A stretch of 64,000 nt of DNA. Source: Rhodohalobacter sp. SW132 (GTDB lineage Bacteria; Bacteroidota; Rhodothermia; Balneolales; Balneolaceae). Both the position numbers and the translations under genes were made by a program. Below are positions 38,295-48,300 of this stretch, one piece after another. The DNA lies in NCBI RefSeq assembly GCF_003390325.1, contig NZ_QUOK01000002.1:124001-188000 (forward strand). Direction: 5' to 3'. Numbering within the stretch: the stretch's first letter is position 1; each line of letters starts with the position of its first letter. The notes beneath the pieces were generated by a model, which was given only the letters and a program-made list of their open reading frames with translations, was not told the origin of the DNA and ran no database searches.

Positions 38295-38330
38295 AGAGAG
38301 CTGTACGATCTGCGTGCGGCTCTCTTTTTT
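38295..38330 (+). terminator. Rho-independent terminator after the isomerase gene
   Basis: AGAGAGCTGTACG pairs with CGTGCGGCTCTCT (13 bp with wobble pairs) around a 5-base loop, followed by T residues. Confidence 0.9.
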
Positions 38331-38416
38331 ATATACAACTTTTAGTCTTTGGTACCAGGTCGTTTACCAATAATTTCATTTTGATTCCGGTTTGATTTAG
38401 TTGTAACTATCCAGAT

Positions 38417-41400
38417 ATGGCAATACGATATTCAGAATTATTATTACTCTCTCTTTCCTTATTTCTGATTTTATTTTTTGCCGGCTGCAGCAGTGAAGCG
38501 GATACACATTTTTCACTTCTGTCCACCTCCAAAACAAATATCGATTTTGAAAACCAGGTTACGAGTACGCCTGAGTTTAACATCGTAAACTACATGTATT
38601 TTTATGATGGTGCCGGAGTTGCAGCCGGTGACCTGAATAACAATGGCCTGCCGGATCTCTTTTTCGTGGGAAACGAAGAACCGAATAAACTATATTTCAA
38701 CCGGGGAGATTTTCAGTTTGAAGATGTCACCGAAACGACCGGGGTTGGCGGCGATCCCGGTTCGTGGTCAACCGGCGTGACCATGGCTGATGTGACCGGA
38801 AACGGTTACCTGGATATCTACATCAGCCGGGTCAACTATCTTACGAAATCAGGGCCAAATCAATTTTTTGTGAATAACGGCGATGGCACATTCACCGAAC
38901 GGGCAGCTGACTATGGCATCGATTTTGAAGGATATTCCACGCAGGCTGCTTTTTTTGACTATAACAAAAATGGCCGGCTCGATCTTTTTATCCTGAACCA
39001 TTCGTTTCACAGCGAAAGAACGTATGGTCCGGTTGATGTACTCCGCGATATTCACGATCCAAAAGCTGGTGACCGGCTTTTTCGAAATGAAGGAGATCAT
39101 TTTACCGATGTAACGGAAGAAGCGGGAATCATAAGCAGTGCTCTGGGATACGGCCTGGGCCTGGCGATCAGCGACATCAACAAAAACGGCTGGCCCGATA
39201 TTTACATCGGCAACGATTTTCATGAAAATGATTATCTCTACATCAATAACGGGGACGGCACATTTACCGAATCACTTTATGAATCGATCGGCCATACAAG
39301 CGGATCATCCATGGGAAATGATATTGCCGACATCACAAATGACGGTTATCCCGACATCGTATCCCTGGATATGATGCCGGAAGATCACAACTCATTTATG
39401 AGATCAGGCGGACCGGATCTGACTGTTGTAGCCGAAACCAAGGCTAATTTTGGATTTGGTGATAAAAATGCCCGAAACACCGTTCAGATTCACCGGGGAA
39501 TGGCGCCCGATGGTCGTCCGGTTTTCAGCGAACTTGCCTTCACCCTCGGAATGGCAAAGACAGACTGGAGCTGGGCATCCCTTTTTGCTGATTTTGATAA
39601 CAGCGGTTATAAAGACCTTTTTATAAGTAACGGTATGGTGCGCAGACCGAATGACCTGGATTATATCCGGCGTGTCGGGGATTTTCGGGAACGGAGTACG
39701 GAAGGAACCGTATCGGACGAAGAGTTTGAATCGATTCAGTTCATGCCGCCGATCTATATTCCGAATTACATCTACAAAAATCATGGAGAACTTCAGTTTG
39801 AAAATACCACGGAAGAGTGGGGGATAGATCAGCCATCATACTCCAGCGGTGCTGTACATGCGGATCTGAACGGCAATGGAATGCTCGATCTTGTTGTAAG
39901 TAATGTTAATATGCAAACTTTTGTATATCGAAATAATGCTGAGGTTGACTCTCTTCACAATTATCTGAAAGTCTCCTTTTCCGGCAGCCGGATGAACAGC
40001 ACTGGAATCGGGACGAAAGTTATACTGTACAAAAATGATGAAATTTTCTACCAGGAGCAGTATCCCACCCGTGGATTTCAATCTTCGGTGGATCATGTCC
40101 TCCATTTTGGGCTTGGGTCTCATGCTGAAATCGATTCACTCTTGGTCGTCTGGCCGGATGACACATACCAGACCATTTATGATATCTCATCAAACCAAAA
40201 GCTAAGTCTCGATCATCAGGATGCCGGCGGGAGTTTCGACTACACCAGGCTTCACAGAAGTTATGAGAATGCTTTGGTTGAAAATGTCACCCACGATTTC
40301 TCTATCGATTTTGAACATCAGGAAAATACACACAACGATTTTTCCCAGGAACCTCTGATTCCCTATAAAATGAGCAGAATGGGTCCGGCAGTGGGGATAG
40401 GTGATGTGACCGGAAATGGCCGCGATGACATTTTTATGGGAAATGCGCATCGAAATCGCTCGGTGCTCTACCTTCAAAATGAGGCCGGTGATTTTACGTC
40501 ATCGAATGAAACCTTGTTCACAGCAGATGCGAGATATGAGGATGTGAGCGCCCATTTTTTCGATGCAACCGGCAATGGATCTCTCGATCTCTATGTAGTG
40601 AGCGGAGGAGGTCAGCTTTTTGAAACGAATGAGCTATTTATGGACCGGCTCTACATAAATGACGGAGACGGAAGTTTTGAGCGGTCAGAAGGGCGGTTAC
40701 CCGACCTGAGAAATAACGGCAGTGTGGCTGTAAGTTCAGATTTTAATGGAGATGGAAGTCTCGATCTGTTTGTGGGAGCCCGGTCGAGGCCGTGGTATTA
40801 TGGTGTGTCACCGGAGAATGTTTTACTGCAGAATGACGGGACAGGGCGATTTCAGGATGTGACCGATGAAGCGGCCCCCGGACTCAGAGACATCGGAATG
40901 ATTACAGATGCAGCCTGGGCGGATATTACCGGAAACGGTTATGATGATCTTATCCTGGCGGGTGAGTGGATGCCGGTAACCGTTTTTGAAAACAGGGGAG
41001 GGAATTTAGTGAACATAACAGAAGATCTCGGTTTTAACGAGCTCAGCGGATTGTGGCAGTCGATTACTGTTGATGATCTGAACGGAAACGGTGATTTGGA
41101 TATCATTGCCGGAAATTTTGGGACCAACTCACGGCTGCAGGCGGACGAAGATCATCCGCTTAAGCTTTTTGTGAATGATTTTGATGAAAGCGGATATACA
41201 TCGGGATTAATTTCGAGAAGAGTTGACGGAAAAGATGTGCCGTTTGAACAGCTGGATGAACTGTTACAGGAGTTTCCGCAGCTCACGCAACAAATTACCA
41301 GTTATGTGGATTTTGCATCGAAATCGGTGCAGGAGCTATTCGGCCGGGAGGCGATCGATGATGCTCAGACCCTTGAAATCCGTGAGCTTCGTTCCATGAT

Positions 41401-41755
41401 TTTTTGGAATACCGGTGATGGCAGTTTTGATGTCCAGCCTCTGCCTGTGATGGCTCAATCGTTTCCTATAAATGCAGTTGAGATACATGAAGATTCTGAA
41501 AATAGAAAACATCTCCTGGCAGCCGGAAATCATTATCATGTGAAACCGAGTATGGGTGGTCGGCAGGATGCCGGGTATGGCCTTCATTTGATTTATGATC
41601 CGGAAATCGGGTTCAAAACGTTGAATCTTCAGGAGAGCGGATTCTTCACGGAAGGCGTAGCCAGATCTATAAATACAGTGGATATTGGCGGAGAAATGTA
41701 TTATTTGGTAGGGAAGAATAATTCCGCGCCGGAGCTCTTCAGATTTACCGAGTGA
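38417..41755 (+). CDS. Giant FG-GAP/ASPIC surface lipoprotein, paralog C
   Basis: An 1112-residue relative of paralogs A and B with the same order: lipobox FFAGC (Cys near 25), FENQVTSTPEFNIVNYMYFYDGAGVAAGDLNNNGLPDLFFVGNEE, first propeller, ASPIC/UnbV-like module (about 514-590, YLKVSFSGSRMNSTGIGTKVILY, LHFGLGSHAEIDSLLVVWPDD), second propeller (about 660-1100). It lacks the GC-rich composition of A and B and is only moderately similar in sequence, so it represents the ordinary form for this genome. The DUF1080 gene begins 38 bp downstream, linking this lipoprotein class with keto-glycoside processing (inference). Confidence 0.88.
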   Translation: MAIRYSELLLLSLSLFLILFFAGCSSEADTHFSLLSTSKTNIDFENQVTSTPEFNIVNYMYFYDGAGVAAGDLNNNGLPDLFFVGNEEPNKLYFNRGDFQFEDVTETTGVGGDPGSWSTGVTMADVTGNGYLDIYISRVNYLTKSGPNQFFVNNGDGTFTERAADYGIDFEGYSTQAAFFDYNKNGRLDLFILNHSFHSERTYGPVDVLRDIHDPKAGDRLFRNEGDHFTDVTEEAGIISSALGYGLGLAISDINKNGWPDIYIGNDFHENDYLYINNGDGTFTESLYESIGHTSGSSMGNDIADITNDGYPDIVSLDMMPEDHNSFMRSGGPDLTVVAETKANFGFGDKNARNTVQIHRGMAPDGRPVFSELAFTLGMAKTDWSWASLFADFDNSGYKDLFISNGMVRRPNDLDYIRRVGDFRERSTEGTVSDEEFESIQFMPPIYIPNYIYKNHGELQFENTTEEWGIDQPSYSSGAVHADLNGNGMLDLVVSNVNMQTFVYRNNAEVDSLHNYLKVSFSGSRMNSTGIGTKVILYKNDEIFYQEQYPTRGFQSSVDHVLHFGLGSHAEIDSLLVVWPDDTYQTIYDISSNQKLSLDHQDAGGSFDYTRLHRSYENALVENVTHDFSIDFEHQENTHNDFSQEPLIPYKMSRMGPAVGIGDVTGNGRDDIFMGNAHRNRSVLYLQNEAGDFTSSNETLFTADARYEDVSAHFFDATGNGSLDLYVVSGGGQLFETNELFMDRLYINDGDGSFERSEGRLPDLRNNGSVAVSSDFNGDGSLDLFVGARSRPWYYGVSPENVLLQNDGTGRFQDVTDEAAPGLRDIGMITDAAWADITGNGYDDLILAGEWMPVTVFENRGGNLVNITEDLGFNELSGLWQSITVDDLNGNGDLDIIAGNFGTNSRLQADEDHPLKLFVNDFDESGYTSGLISRRVDGKDVPFEQLDELLQEFPQLTQQITSYVDFASKSVQELFGREAIDDAQTLEIRELRSMIFWNTGDGSFDVQPLPVMAQSFPINAVEIHEDSENRKHLLAAGNHYHVKPSMGGRQDAGYGLHLIYDPEIGFKTLNLQESGFFTEGVARSINTVDIGGEMYYLVGKNNSAPELFRFTE

Positions 41756-41793
41756 TATCTGAACGTAAAAACAGGAACTAAACTAAGAACACA

Positions 41794-42582
41794 ATGAAAA
41801 AATTTACCGGAATATTGATCATTTTATGGGCTATGGTACATATGCCTGCCTGCGCACAAGACATGGACAACGAACGGGAGTGGGAGCCTGAAGACACTGA
41901 ATTTTACGAGCCGGTTCCCCCCGTTGTTGAGGCCGAAGGCGGGTTTATGGATCCACCTTCAGATGCAATTATACTGTTTGATGGAAGCGATTTTTCCGCA
42001 TGGCAGTCCGCCAATGGAGACGAAGTGGACTGGATGCTTGATGAGGGAGAGATGACCGTGATGCCGGGATCAGGCAATATTGTAACACGGGATGGTTTCG
42101 GTTCGATTCAGCTCTACCTGGAATGGAAAACGCCAACAGAAATTGATGGTGACGGACAGGGCAGAGGGAACAGCGGTGTTTTTCTGCAGAGGAGATACGA
42201 AGTGCAGGTTCTGGATTCTTATGAAAATGAAACCTACGTAAATGGAATGGCCGGAAGTATTTATAAACAATACGCCCCGCTTGTCAATGCAGCTCGTCCG
42301 CCGGGTGAGTGGCAAACCTACAACATTATTTATGAAGCTCCTGAATTTGATGACAATGACGAACTGGTATCACCCGCATATTTGACTGTATTCTGGAATG
42401 GTGTGATGATTCATAACCGGACGGAAGTGAAAGGAGATACTGAATACATCGGGCCGGCAGATTATTCAGTACACGGCAATGACGGAATCATGCTTCAGGA
42501 TCACGGTGACCTGGTCAGTTTTCGAAATATCTGGGTGAGGGAACTGGATGAAAGCCCGGTGTGGGGGCATGAAGGGTTTTGA
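41794..42582 (+). CDS. Secreted DUF1080 (3-keto-disaccharide hydrolase-like) protein
   Basis: A 262-residue single-domain DUF1080 protein. The exported N-terminus reads MKKFTGILIILWAMVHMPACAQ; it could be cut by signal peptidase I after ACA or lipidated at Cys 20. Family landmarks: IILFDGSDFSAWQSANGDEVDW, GSIQLYLEWKTP, GNSGVFLQRRYEVQVLDSYEN, IYKQYAPLVNAARPPGEWQTYNIIYEAPEF and a closing LQDHGDLVSFRNIWVRE. Length matches the family's minimal form, unlike the 637-residue copy at 18611. Known activity in the family is cleavage of 3-keto-glycosides. It is probably co-transcribed with paralog C and ends at a terminator. Confidence 0.92.
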   Translation: MKKFTGILIILWAMVHMPACAQDMDNEREWEPEDTEFYEPVPPVVEAEGGFMDPPSDAIILFDGSDFSAWQSANGDEVDWMLDEGEMTVMPGSGNIVTRDGFGSIQLYLEWKTPTEIDGDGQGRGNSGVFLQRRYEVQVLDSYENETYVNGMAGSIYKQYAPLVNAARPPGEWQTYNIIYEAPEFDDNDELVSPAYLTVFWNGVMIHNRTEVKGDTEYIGPADYSVHGNDGIMLQDHGDLVSFRNIWVRELDESPVWGHEGF

Positions 42583-42606
42583 TTGATTCAATATCAATCA
42601 AATTCA

Positions 42607-42660
42607 GAGCAGGAAACAGACTGTAAGAAGGCCGGTTTGTTTCTGCTCACATTTTTTTTC
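42607..42660 (+). terminator. Rho-independent terminator after DUF1080 gene
   Basis: GAGCAGGAAACA and TGTTTCTGCTC form an imperfect stem with a long loop, followed by AC and eight T residues. Confidence 0.75.
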
Positions 42661-43356
42661 ATCAGGATTTCTTACGTTACATTCAGGATAGTAGTCGTTT
42701 CAAAATCTCTCCTTACCTATCCTGTTCACTCACCAATTGAACATGAATAACTTCGGCCGAAGTGTTCTTATGAAATCATCCAAATGATCAAAACCTGTAT
42801 AGAGTGATTTCAGACTCTCGTTGTATTCATATATTTAATTTATAGTTTCAATAATAAAAATGTGAAAATATAATGCACTAAAGATAAATATTGATATCAT
42901 AATAATGTTTATATGTTATATAAAAACGTAATTTATATTAATAAACAATGTTGTTTTGTTAAGGTTAACATAGAGAGGTTGATTACTGAAATTGTAAAAC
43001 TTATGATCAGTAAGAATATGAAAAATATAGACTTGTGAATTTGTCCCGAAAGTGTATTTAATACACTCTTTATTCTTTAGTTATAATTTGTTAATTAAAG
43101 AGAGGAGCTAAAATGTGAGGGAAATTCAATCGAAATTTTCTCTCAGCCATTCAGATGAACAATTAAAAAAATTGGGTTTATCACAACACGTATTGGATTT
43201 CTAATCTGAAGTAAACTGTACTATGGAGCAGGAGTGAATAGTGTTGTTGATTCATATGTGTAATATTATATAAATAATAAAACATATCATTTATATTGAA
43301 ATAATTTATAAAAAAACATAATTGTATCAATATTAAAAGTATTAATTTTGTTTGAT
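42661..43356. other. AT-rich intergenic region before the ECF sigma gene
   Basis: About 700 bp of very AT-rich sequence. Apart from the possible small frame at 43115 and a GTTAAGGTTAAC inverted repeat near 42960, I see no gene, RNA or clear promoter. It presumably holds the promoter of the sigma/anti-sigma operon. Confidence 0.5.
43115..43204 (+). CDS. Possible 29-residue small ORF before the ECF sigma gene
   Basis: A GTG start is preceded 7 bp upstream by GAGGAG (43102-43107), one of the best Shine-Dalgarno matches in the window. The product contains SLSHSDEQLKKLGLSQHV and stops at TAA. It is hydrophilic with no signal sequence. It may be a leader peptide, the remnant of a larger gene, or chance. 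I recognise no family, and conservation has not been tested. Confidence 0.3.
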   Translation: MREIQSKFSLSHSDEQLKKLGLSQHVLDF

Positions 43357-43917
43357 ATGCATTCAGAATCTCATAAAAAATTATGGTTAAGATATGTGGA
43401 AGGCGATTATAGCGTCTACAAAAAAATATTTGAATCTTACTATAGTGGGCTTTTTGGCTATGGAATGAAGTTATGCAATGATTCGACCATTGTTGAGGAT
43501 AGTATCCAGGATGTTTTTATTTATATCTGGGAAAAAAGAGAGGATTTAATGCATATCAATTCACCAAATGTATATTTGTTCGTATCACTCAGGAGAAAAA
43601 TTATCAAAAGAAGAAATAAGTATCGTAATAAAAAGAAAATAAAAGATGGGGATTTCTTCATTGAGTTTGGTGTTGAAGAAATTATGATAAACAAAGAGAT
43701 AAGGGATGAACAGAAAGAGGAGCTTCATAAGGCGTTGAATTTACTTTCCAATCAACAGAAAGAGGTACTGTTCTTACATTATTACAACGGGATGAGCTAT
43801 GGTGAAATTGAGGAAATCCTTTCTATAAACAGGCAGTCTGTTCGAAACCATATGTACCGGGCAATAAGTACACTTAGATCTGCACTCAACAAAAATACTC
43901 TTCGCCTTGTTGTTTGA
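43357..43917 (+). CDS. ECF-type RNA polymerase sigma-70 factor
   Basis: From this ATG the product has 186 residues; a TTG 9 bp upstream is a possible alternative. Region 2 reads YKKIFESYYSGLFGYGMKLCNDSTIVEDSIQDVFIYIWEKRE (about 18-60). Region 4 is the helix-turn-helix NLLSNQQKEVLFLHYYNGMSYGEIEEILSINRQSVRNHMYRAISTLR (about 128-175). This is the FecI-like Bacteroidota group paired with FecR anti-sigma proteins. Together with the FecR gene and the STN-domain SusC3 downstream it forms a trans-envelope switch: substrate at SusC3 should release the sigma factor to drive the SusC3/SusD3 genes. Confidence 0.93.
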   Translation: MHSESHKKLWLRYVEGDYSVYKKIFESYYSGLFGYGMKLCNDSTIVEDSIQDVFIYIWEKREDLMHINSPNVYLFVSLRRKIIKRRNKYRNKKKIKDGDFFIEFGVEEIMINKEIRDEQKEELHKALNLLSNQQKEVLFLHYYNGMSYGEIEEILSINRQSVRNHMYRAISTLRSALNKNTLRLVV

Positions 43918-44228
43918 TTTTTGGTGGATGATTATCTGCTCACCGATATCCGACCACTATAGTCAGCGGTTTTATAATCCTATACACTTCTATAATGTGA
44001 TGAAGTTTGATCTGATGTAGATTGAAAATCATTTGTCAGTTAAATATGAATATATCTGTAGGTGTAATAATAACAGGTAATTAAGAGGCGCCATATCTTA
44101 TAGAACTTCATTAAATCGGAGTTTCAGATCTGGCTTTTTAAAAAAGTTCAAGTCAATTTGAGTACGGAAGCGGTTTCATCAACTCTCCTATATCGAACAG
44201 GTCATCGATAAGCTTTCAATTTAACACT
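43918..44228. other. Intergenic gap between sigma and anti-sigma genes
   Basis: 311 bp with no open frame of interest. This spacing is unusually wide for a sigma/anti-sigma pair and could hold a second promoter. A short TAAGA/TCTTA stem at 44082-44100 surrounds GGCGCC. Confidence 0.4.
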
Positions 44229-45326
44229 GTGACAGACAGAGAATATACGGTAGAAGAATTATTGGAGGATTCCTCGTTTCGACGATATGCGAAAGGCAGA
44301 GGTACAGCCGAAGATATTGAAAAATGGGACAGTTGGGTTGAAAGGGGTTTTGAGCAAAAAATTCTTTTTAAGGAAGCTTCAAAACAGTTGGCCGGTTTTG
44401 AATTCAGAGTTGATGTTGAATCGAAAATTGATAAAGCGTGGAAAAAAATATCTTCAAAAACTGTATCAAGACAAAGATATAGTTTTGAAAAACGACGTGA
44501 TAGAAACTTTCACAGAAGGATATTTTATTTAGCCGCATCCGTGCTTCTGATTTTAAGTATGGTTGGCATAGGAGTTTTTCAGTTCAGTCAAAATGAAGAA
44601 GGTATTACTAACCTGGAGCAGCAGAACGAAGAGAAAATCATTACTACCGATGAAGGGGAAGTAAAAACACTTAGATTTTCAAATGGTTCACGAATTATTC
44701 TGAACAGCAACTCATCAGTGGCATACAAAGCAGGATTGCTGCAGGATGAAACCATTGAAGTCTCACTGCAGGGAGAGGCATGGTTCGAAACGGATCACTC
44801 GAATAGTAGTGCAGAACCGTTTTTTTCAATATCAACTTCGGAAGGTATCATCCGTGATATCGGGACGGAGTTTTTGGTATCTACCTCCAAAGATGATACT
44901 AAAGTAATTTTGCAAGATGGTCTTGTAGAAATTGAATACAACCTGGACGGTCAACACTCAGCAGATCAAGCCATTACGTCAGAAATCATCTTTGTTGAAA
45001 AGGGTGAAATGGTTCAATTCAGAAAAAATAAAGTAATCAACCGGGAGAGTGTGAATCCCACATTTTATACCTCTTGGGCAACCGGTTATCTCGAGTTTAA
45101 CAAAACGAGTATTTATGAGCTGGCAGAGTATGTAGAACAACGGTTTAATGTAAAAGTAATTATTGCACAGAACGACCTGCAAGAGATTACTCTGGATGGG
45201 GCTATCTACTTCAATTCACTGAATGGTCTTGTGAGATCAGTTACTGATGTAATCGGTGTACCTGCGTTTCGAGATCCGGAAAGTGATAAAGTCTTTATTG
45301 GAAATCCAAATGGTGTGGATGATTAA
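44229..45326 (+). CDS. FecR-family anti-sigma factor
   Basis: A 365-residue inner-membrane protein starting at GTG. The cytoplasmic part (1-95) would hold the ECF sigma factor. One transmembrane helix lies at about 100-120 (FYLAASVLLILSMVGIGVFQF). The periplasmic FecR domain (about 135-250) shows ITTDEGEVKTLRFSNGSRIILNSNSSVAYK, GEAWFETDH and IIRDIGTEFLVSTSKDDTKVILQDGLVEI. A DUF4974-like C-terminal domain follows (about 285-350, LEFNKTSIYELAEYVEQRFNVKVII). This periplasmic part should touch the STN domain of SusC3, whose gene starts 57 bp after the stop. Confidence 0.93.
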   Translation: MTDREYTVEELLEDSSFRRYAKGRGTAEDIEKWDSWVERGFEQKILFKEASKQLAGFEFRVDVESKIDKAWKKISSKTVSRQRYSFEKRRDRNFHRRIFYLAASVLLILSMVGIGVFQFSQNEEGITNLEQQNEEKIITTDEGEVKTLRFSNGSRIILNSNSSVAYKAGLLQDETIEVSLQGEAWFETDHSNSSAEPFFSISTSEGIIRDIGTEFLVSTSKDDTKVILQDGLVEIEYNLDGQHSADQAITSEIIFVEKGEMVQFRKNKVINRESVNPTFYTSWATGYLEFNKTSIYELAEYVEQRFNVKVIIAQNDLQEITLDGAIYFNSLNGLVRSVTDVIGVPAFRDPESDKVFIGNPNGVDD

Positions 45327-45382
45327 AATATCGTCGGCTTTTAAGCCGAATGGGGCAAGTTCAATCAAAAATAAAATCAACT

Positions 45383-48300
45383 ATGAAAAATGTTACGATA
45401 AAACTAACGAGGATTCTTATTGGTGTATTTTCAATTTGTCTTGCTATGAATTTCGGGCAATTGGAAGCACAGCAATTAGGTTCACTAATTCAATCTTCCG
45501 GCTCAACAGCTGATAAGAACCAATTACTCGACATTGTTTTAGACCAGGGGATGGATTTGGAATCGGCATTGGAAGTGGTGGAGGAGCAATTTGATGTTGT
45601 ATTTCTGTATCGAACGGAAACGGTTGAAAATTATAAAATCAGTAAAGATTTCCGTTTATCTACAAATTTAGAACACAATTTAGAGAACATTTTAGGCAGC
45701 TTAGAACTTGAATTTAAAAACCTGAACCCGAAAACGTATGGGATCTATCCAAAAGCGGATGAGCCCGCTTTTGAAGAATCTTTGCCGGATCTGGACCATG
45801 AAATACGGGGGACGGTTACGGATCAAACCTCCGGGGAAAGCCTGCCAGGTGTAAATGTAGTGGTGGAAGGTACCACTTTGGGTACATCAACAAATATTGA
45901 GGGTATTTTTGAGCTAACGGTACCTTCACTGGAAGAAACCCTGATTTTTTCTTTCGTGGGGTATGAAAGAAAAGAAGTGCCACTCGATGGCAGAACAGAA
46001 CTTACAGTAGAACTATCACCGCAGGCATTTGTTGGTGAGGATGTGGTTGTTGTGGGGTATGGAACTCAACAGGTGGAAACATTAACGGGATCAATCAGCA
46101 GGGTAGCCGGTGAAGATATGACAGCAAGCCCGGCCCCGAATGTTGCCGGTAATCTTGCCGGCCGGCTTCCGGGTTTAGTTGTTAATCAGCGTACGGGAAT
46201 GCCCGGTTCAGAAGATGTTAATATTTTAGTTCGCGGTTCATCAACATTTGGAGATAATTCTCCTTTGATTGTTATTGATGGTGTGCCTCGCGGCAACATG
46301 AACAGGCTCAATCAGAACGATATAGAAAGTGTTACTGTGCTGAAGGATGCGTCTGCAGCTATTTATGGCGCGCGAGCAGCAAATGGTGTTGTACTGGTTA
46401 CAACAAAACATGGTCAGGAAGGCAGCCCGGTTTTTGATTTGTCATACAGTACTGCACTGCAGCGTCCTACACAGCTGCCGGATATGCTGGATGCAGCTAC
46501 ATTTGCCGAAGCATTTAATGAGGCTGAATGGTACAGGGCCGGCCGGCCGGATAGGGAGAATTTTACACCGTTCTATTCGGACAATGCCATACAACGATAT
46601 CGTGATGGCTCTGATCCCGTTTTATATCCAAATACGGACTGGGTGGATGAGGTAATGCTTCCATATTCGTACCAGCATAAAATTAATCTGCAGGCAAGTG
46701 GAGGAACTGAAAATACAAGATACTTTTTATCCTTTGGGATGAGAGATCAGGATGGAGGTTTTCGGAATAATCCTACTCATTACAGGCAATACAATGCCAG
46801 GGGAAGATTTGATGTGGATTTGACCCAGGATTTGACAGTAGGAGCGAATGTTAATGCGATCATTAATGAGCGAACGTATTCGTCAACAGCAACGGATGTC
46901 GATTTTGTTAATATTTTACAGGCAAATCCAACGCTCGCAGCGGTTTACCCGAATGGGTTAATTGCACCCGGCCGATTGCGGGAAAACCCTCTGCTGCTGG
47001 ATCAGCGTGGTTTTGATAATATGAGAGATTATCCAATTCAAACTACCGTTACGGCCAACTACCAGGTGCCTTTCGTAAATGGACTTGAATTGAATGCCTC
47101 CTATAATTACGATCTGAACAATCAGTTCCAGAAAAACTTCGACAGGCCTTATTTCTATCATGAATACAATGTAAACACGGAAGAATTTGAACGCCGACAA
47201 TATGGTGAAGAAATTCAGTTAACCGATACATACCGCAGATGGAGGGAATCGCTTTTTAATTTCAGAATTAATTACCAAACGGTTCTCGGGTATCGGAATA
47301 ACGTATCAGCAATGGCAGGCTTTGAGCAGCAAAGGCAAGAGTTTAGCTATGCAAGTGCCTATCGAAAAGGTTTTGTGAGCCCGGCAATACCTCAGATTAA
47401 TGTAGGTGGAACTGACCCCGAAGATATTAACAATTCCGGAAGCGCTTCGGAAAGTGCCTATAATAACTTCTTTGGGCGAATCAACTATGATTTTGATATG
47501 AGATACCTGTTTGAATTTGTGTTCCGGTATGACGGATCACAGATTTTTCCTGAAGGTAACCGGTATGGGTTCTTTCCCGCAGTTTCTGCAGGATGGCGAA
47601 TGTCGGAAGAGGATTTTATGAGGGATAATTTTCCTTTTGTGACTGAATTGAAACTAAGGGCGTCCTATGGTGAAATAGGTAATGATCGTGTGGGTGCTTA
47701 TCAGCATTTACAGGCCTTCTCTTTTGGCAACAATTATGTATTTGGCAGCAGAGATGCCCCCGGAATCTACTCAAATACGATGCCGAACCCGGATATTACC
47801 TGGGAGGTAAGCAGAAAGTTTGATCTTGGATTAGACCTTGAGCTATGGGATGGGTTACTCGGTGCAGATTTCACTGTTTTCACAGAGAACAGGTCAAATA
47901 TATTAACTCAGCCAAATCTATCCGTGAGTCGTGTGTTTGGATTTCCGTCACTGCCAGATCAGAATATCGGTGAGGTGGATAATCGTGGTTTTGAACTTTT
48001 AATATCCCACCAGAATAATGTGGGCGATTTAGCATATCGCATCTCAGCAAACACATCATTTGCCCGTAGTGAGATTGTGTTTATGGATGAACCTCCACAA
48101 GCTGAAGACTACCAAACTCAAACTGGAAGTCCGTTAGGCGCAGGTTTATTCTATCGGACAGACGGTATCTTCAGAACACAGGAAGAACTGGATAGTCATC
48201 CGCACGGCAGTGGAGCCCAGGTTGGAGACATCCGAATCGTTGATATCAATGGTGATGGTGTTATCGATGCTGATGATCGTTATAGAGCTCAATACTCTGA

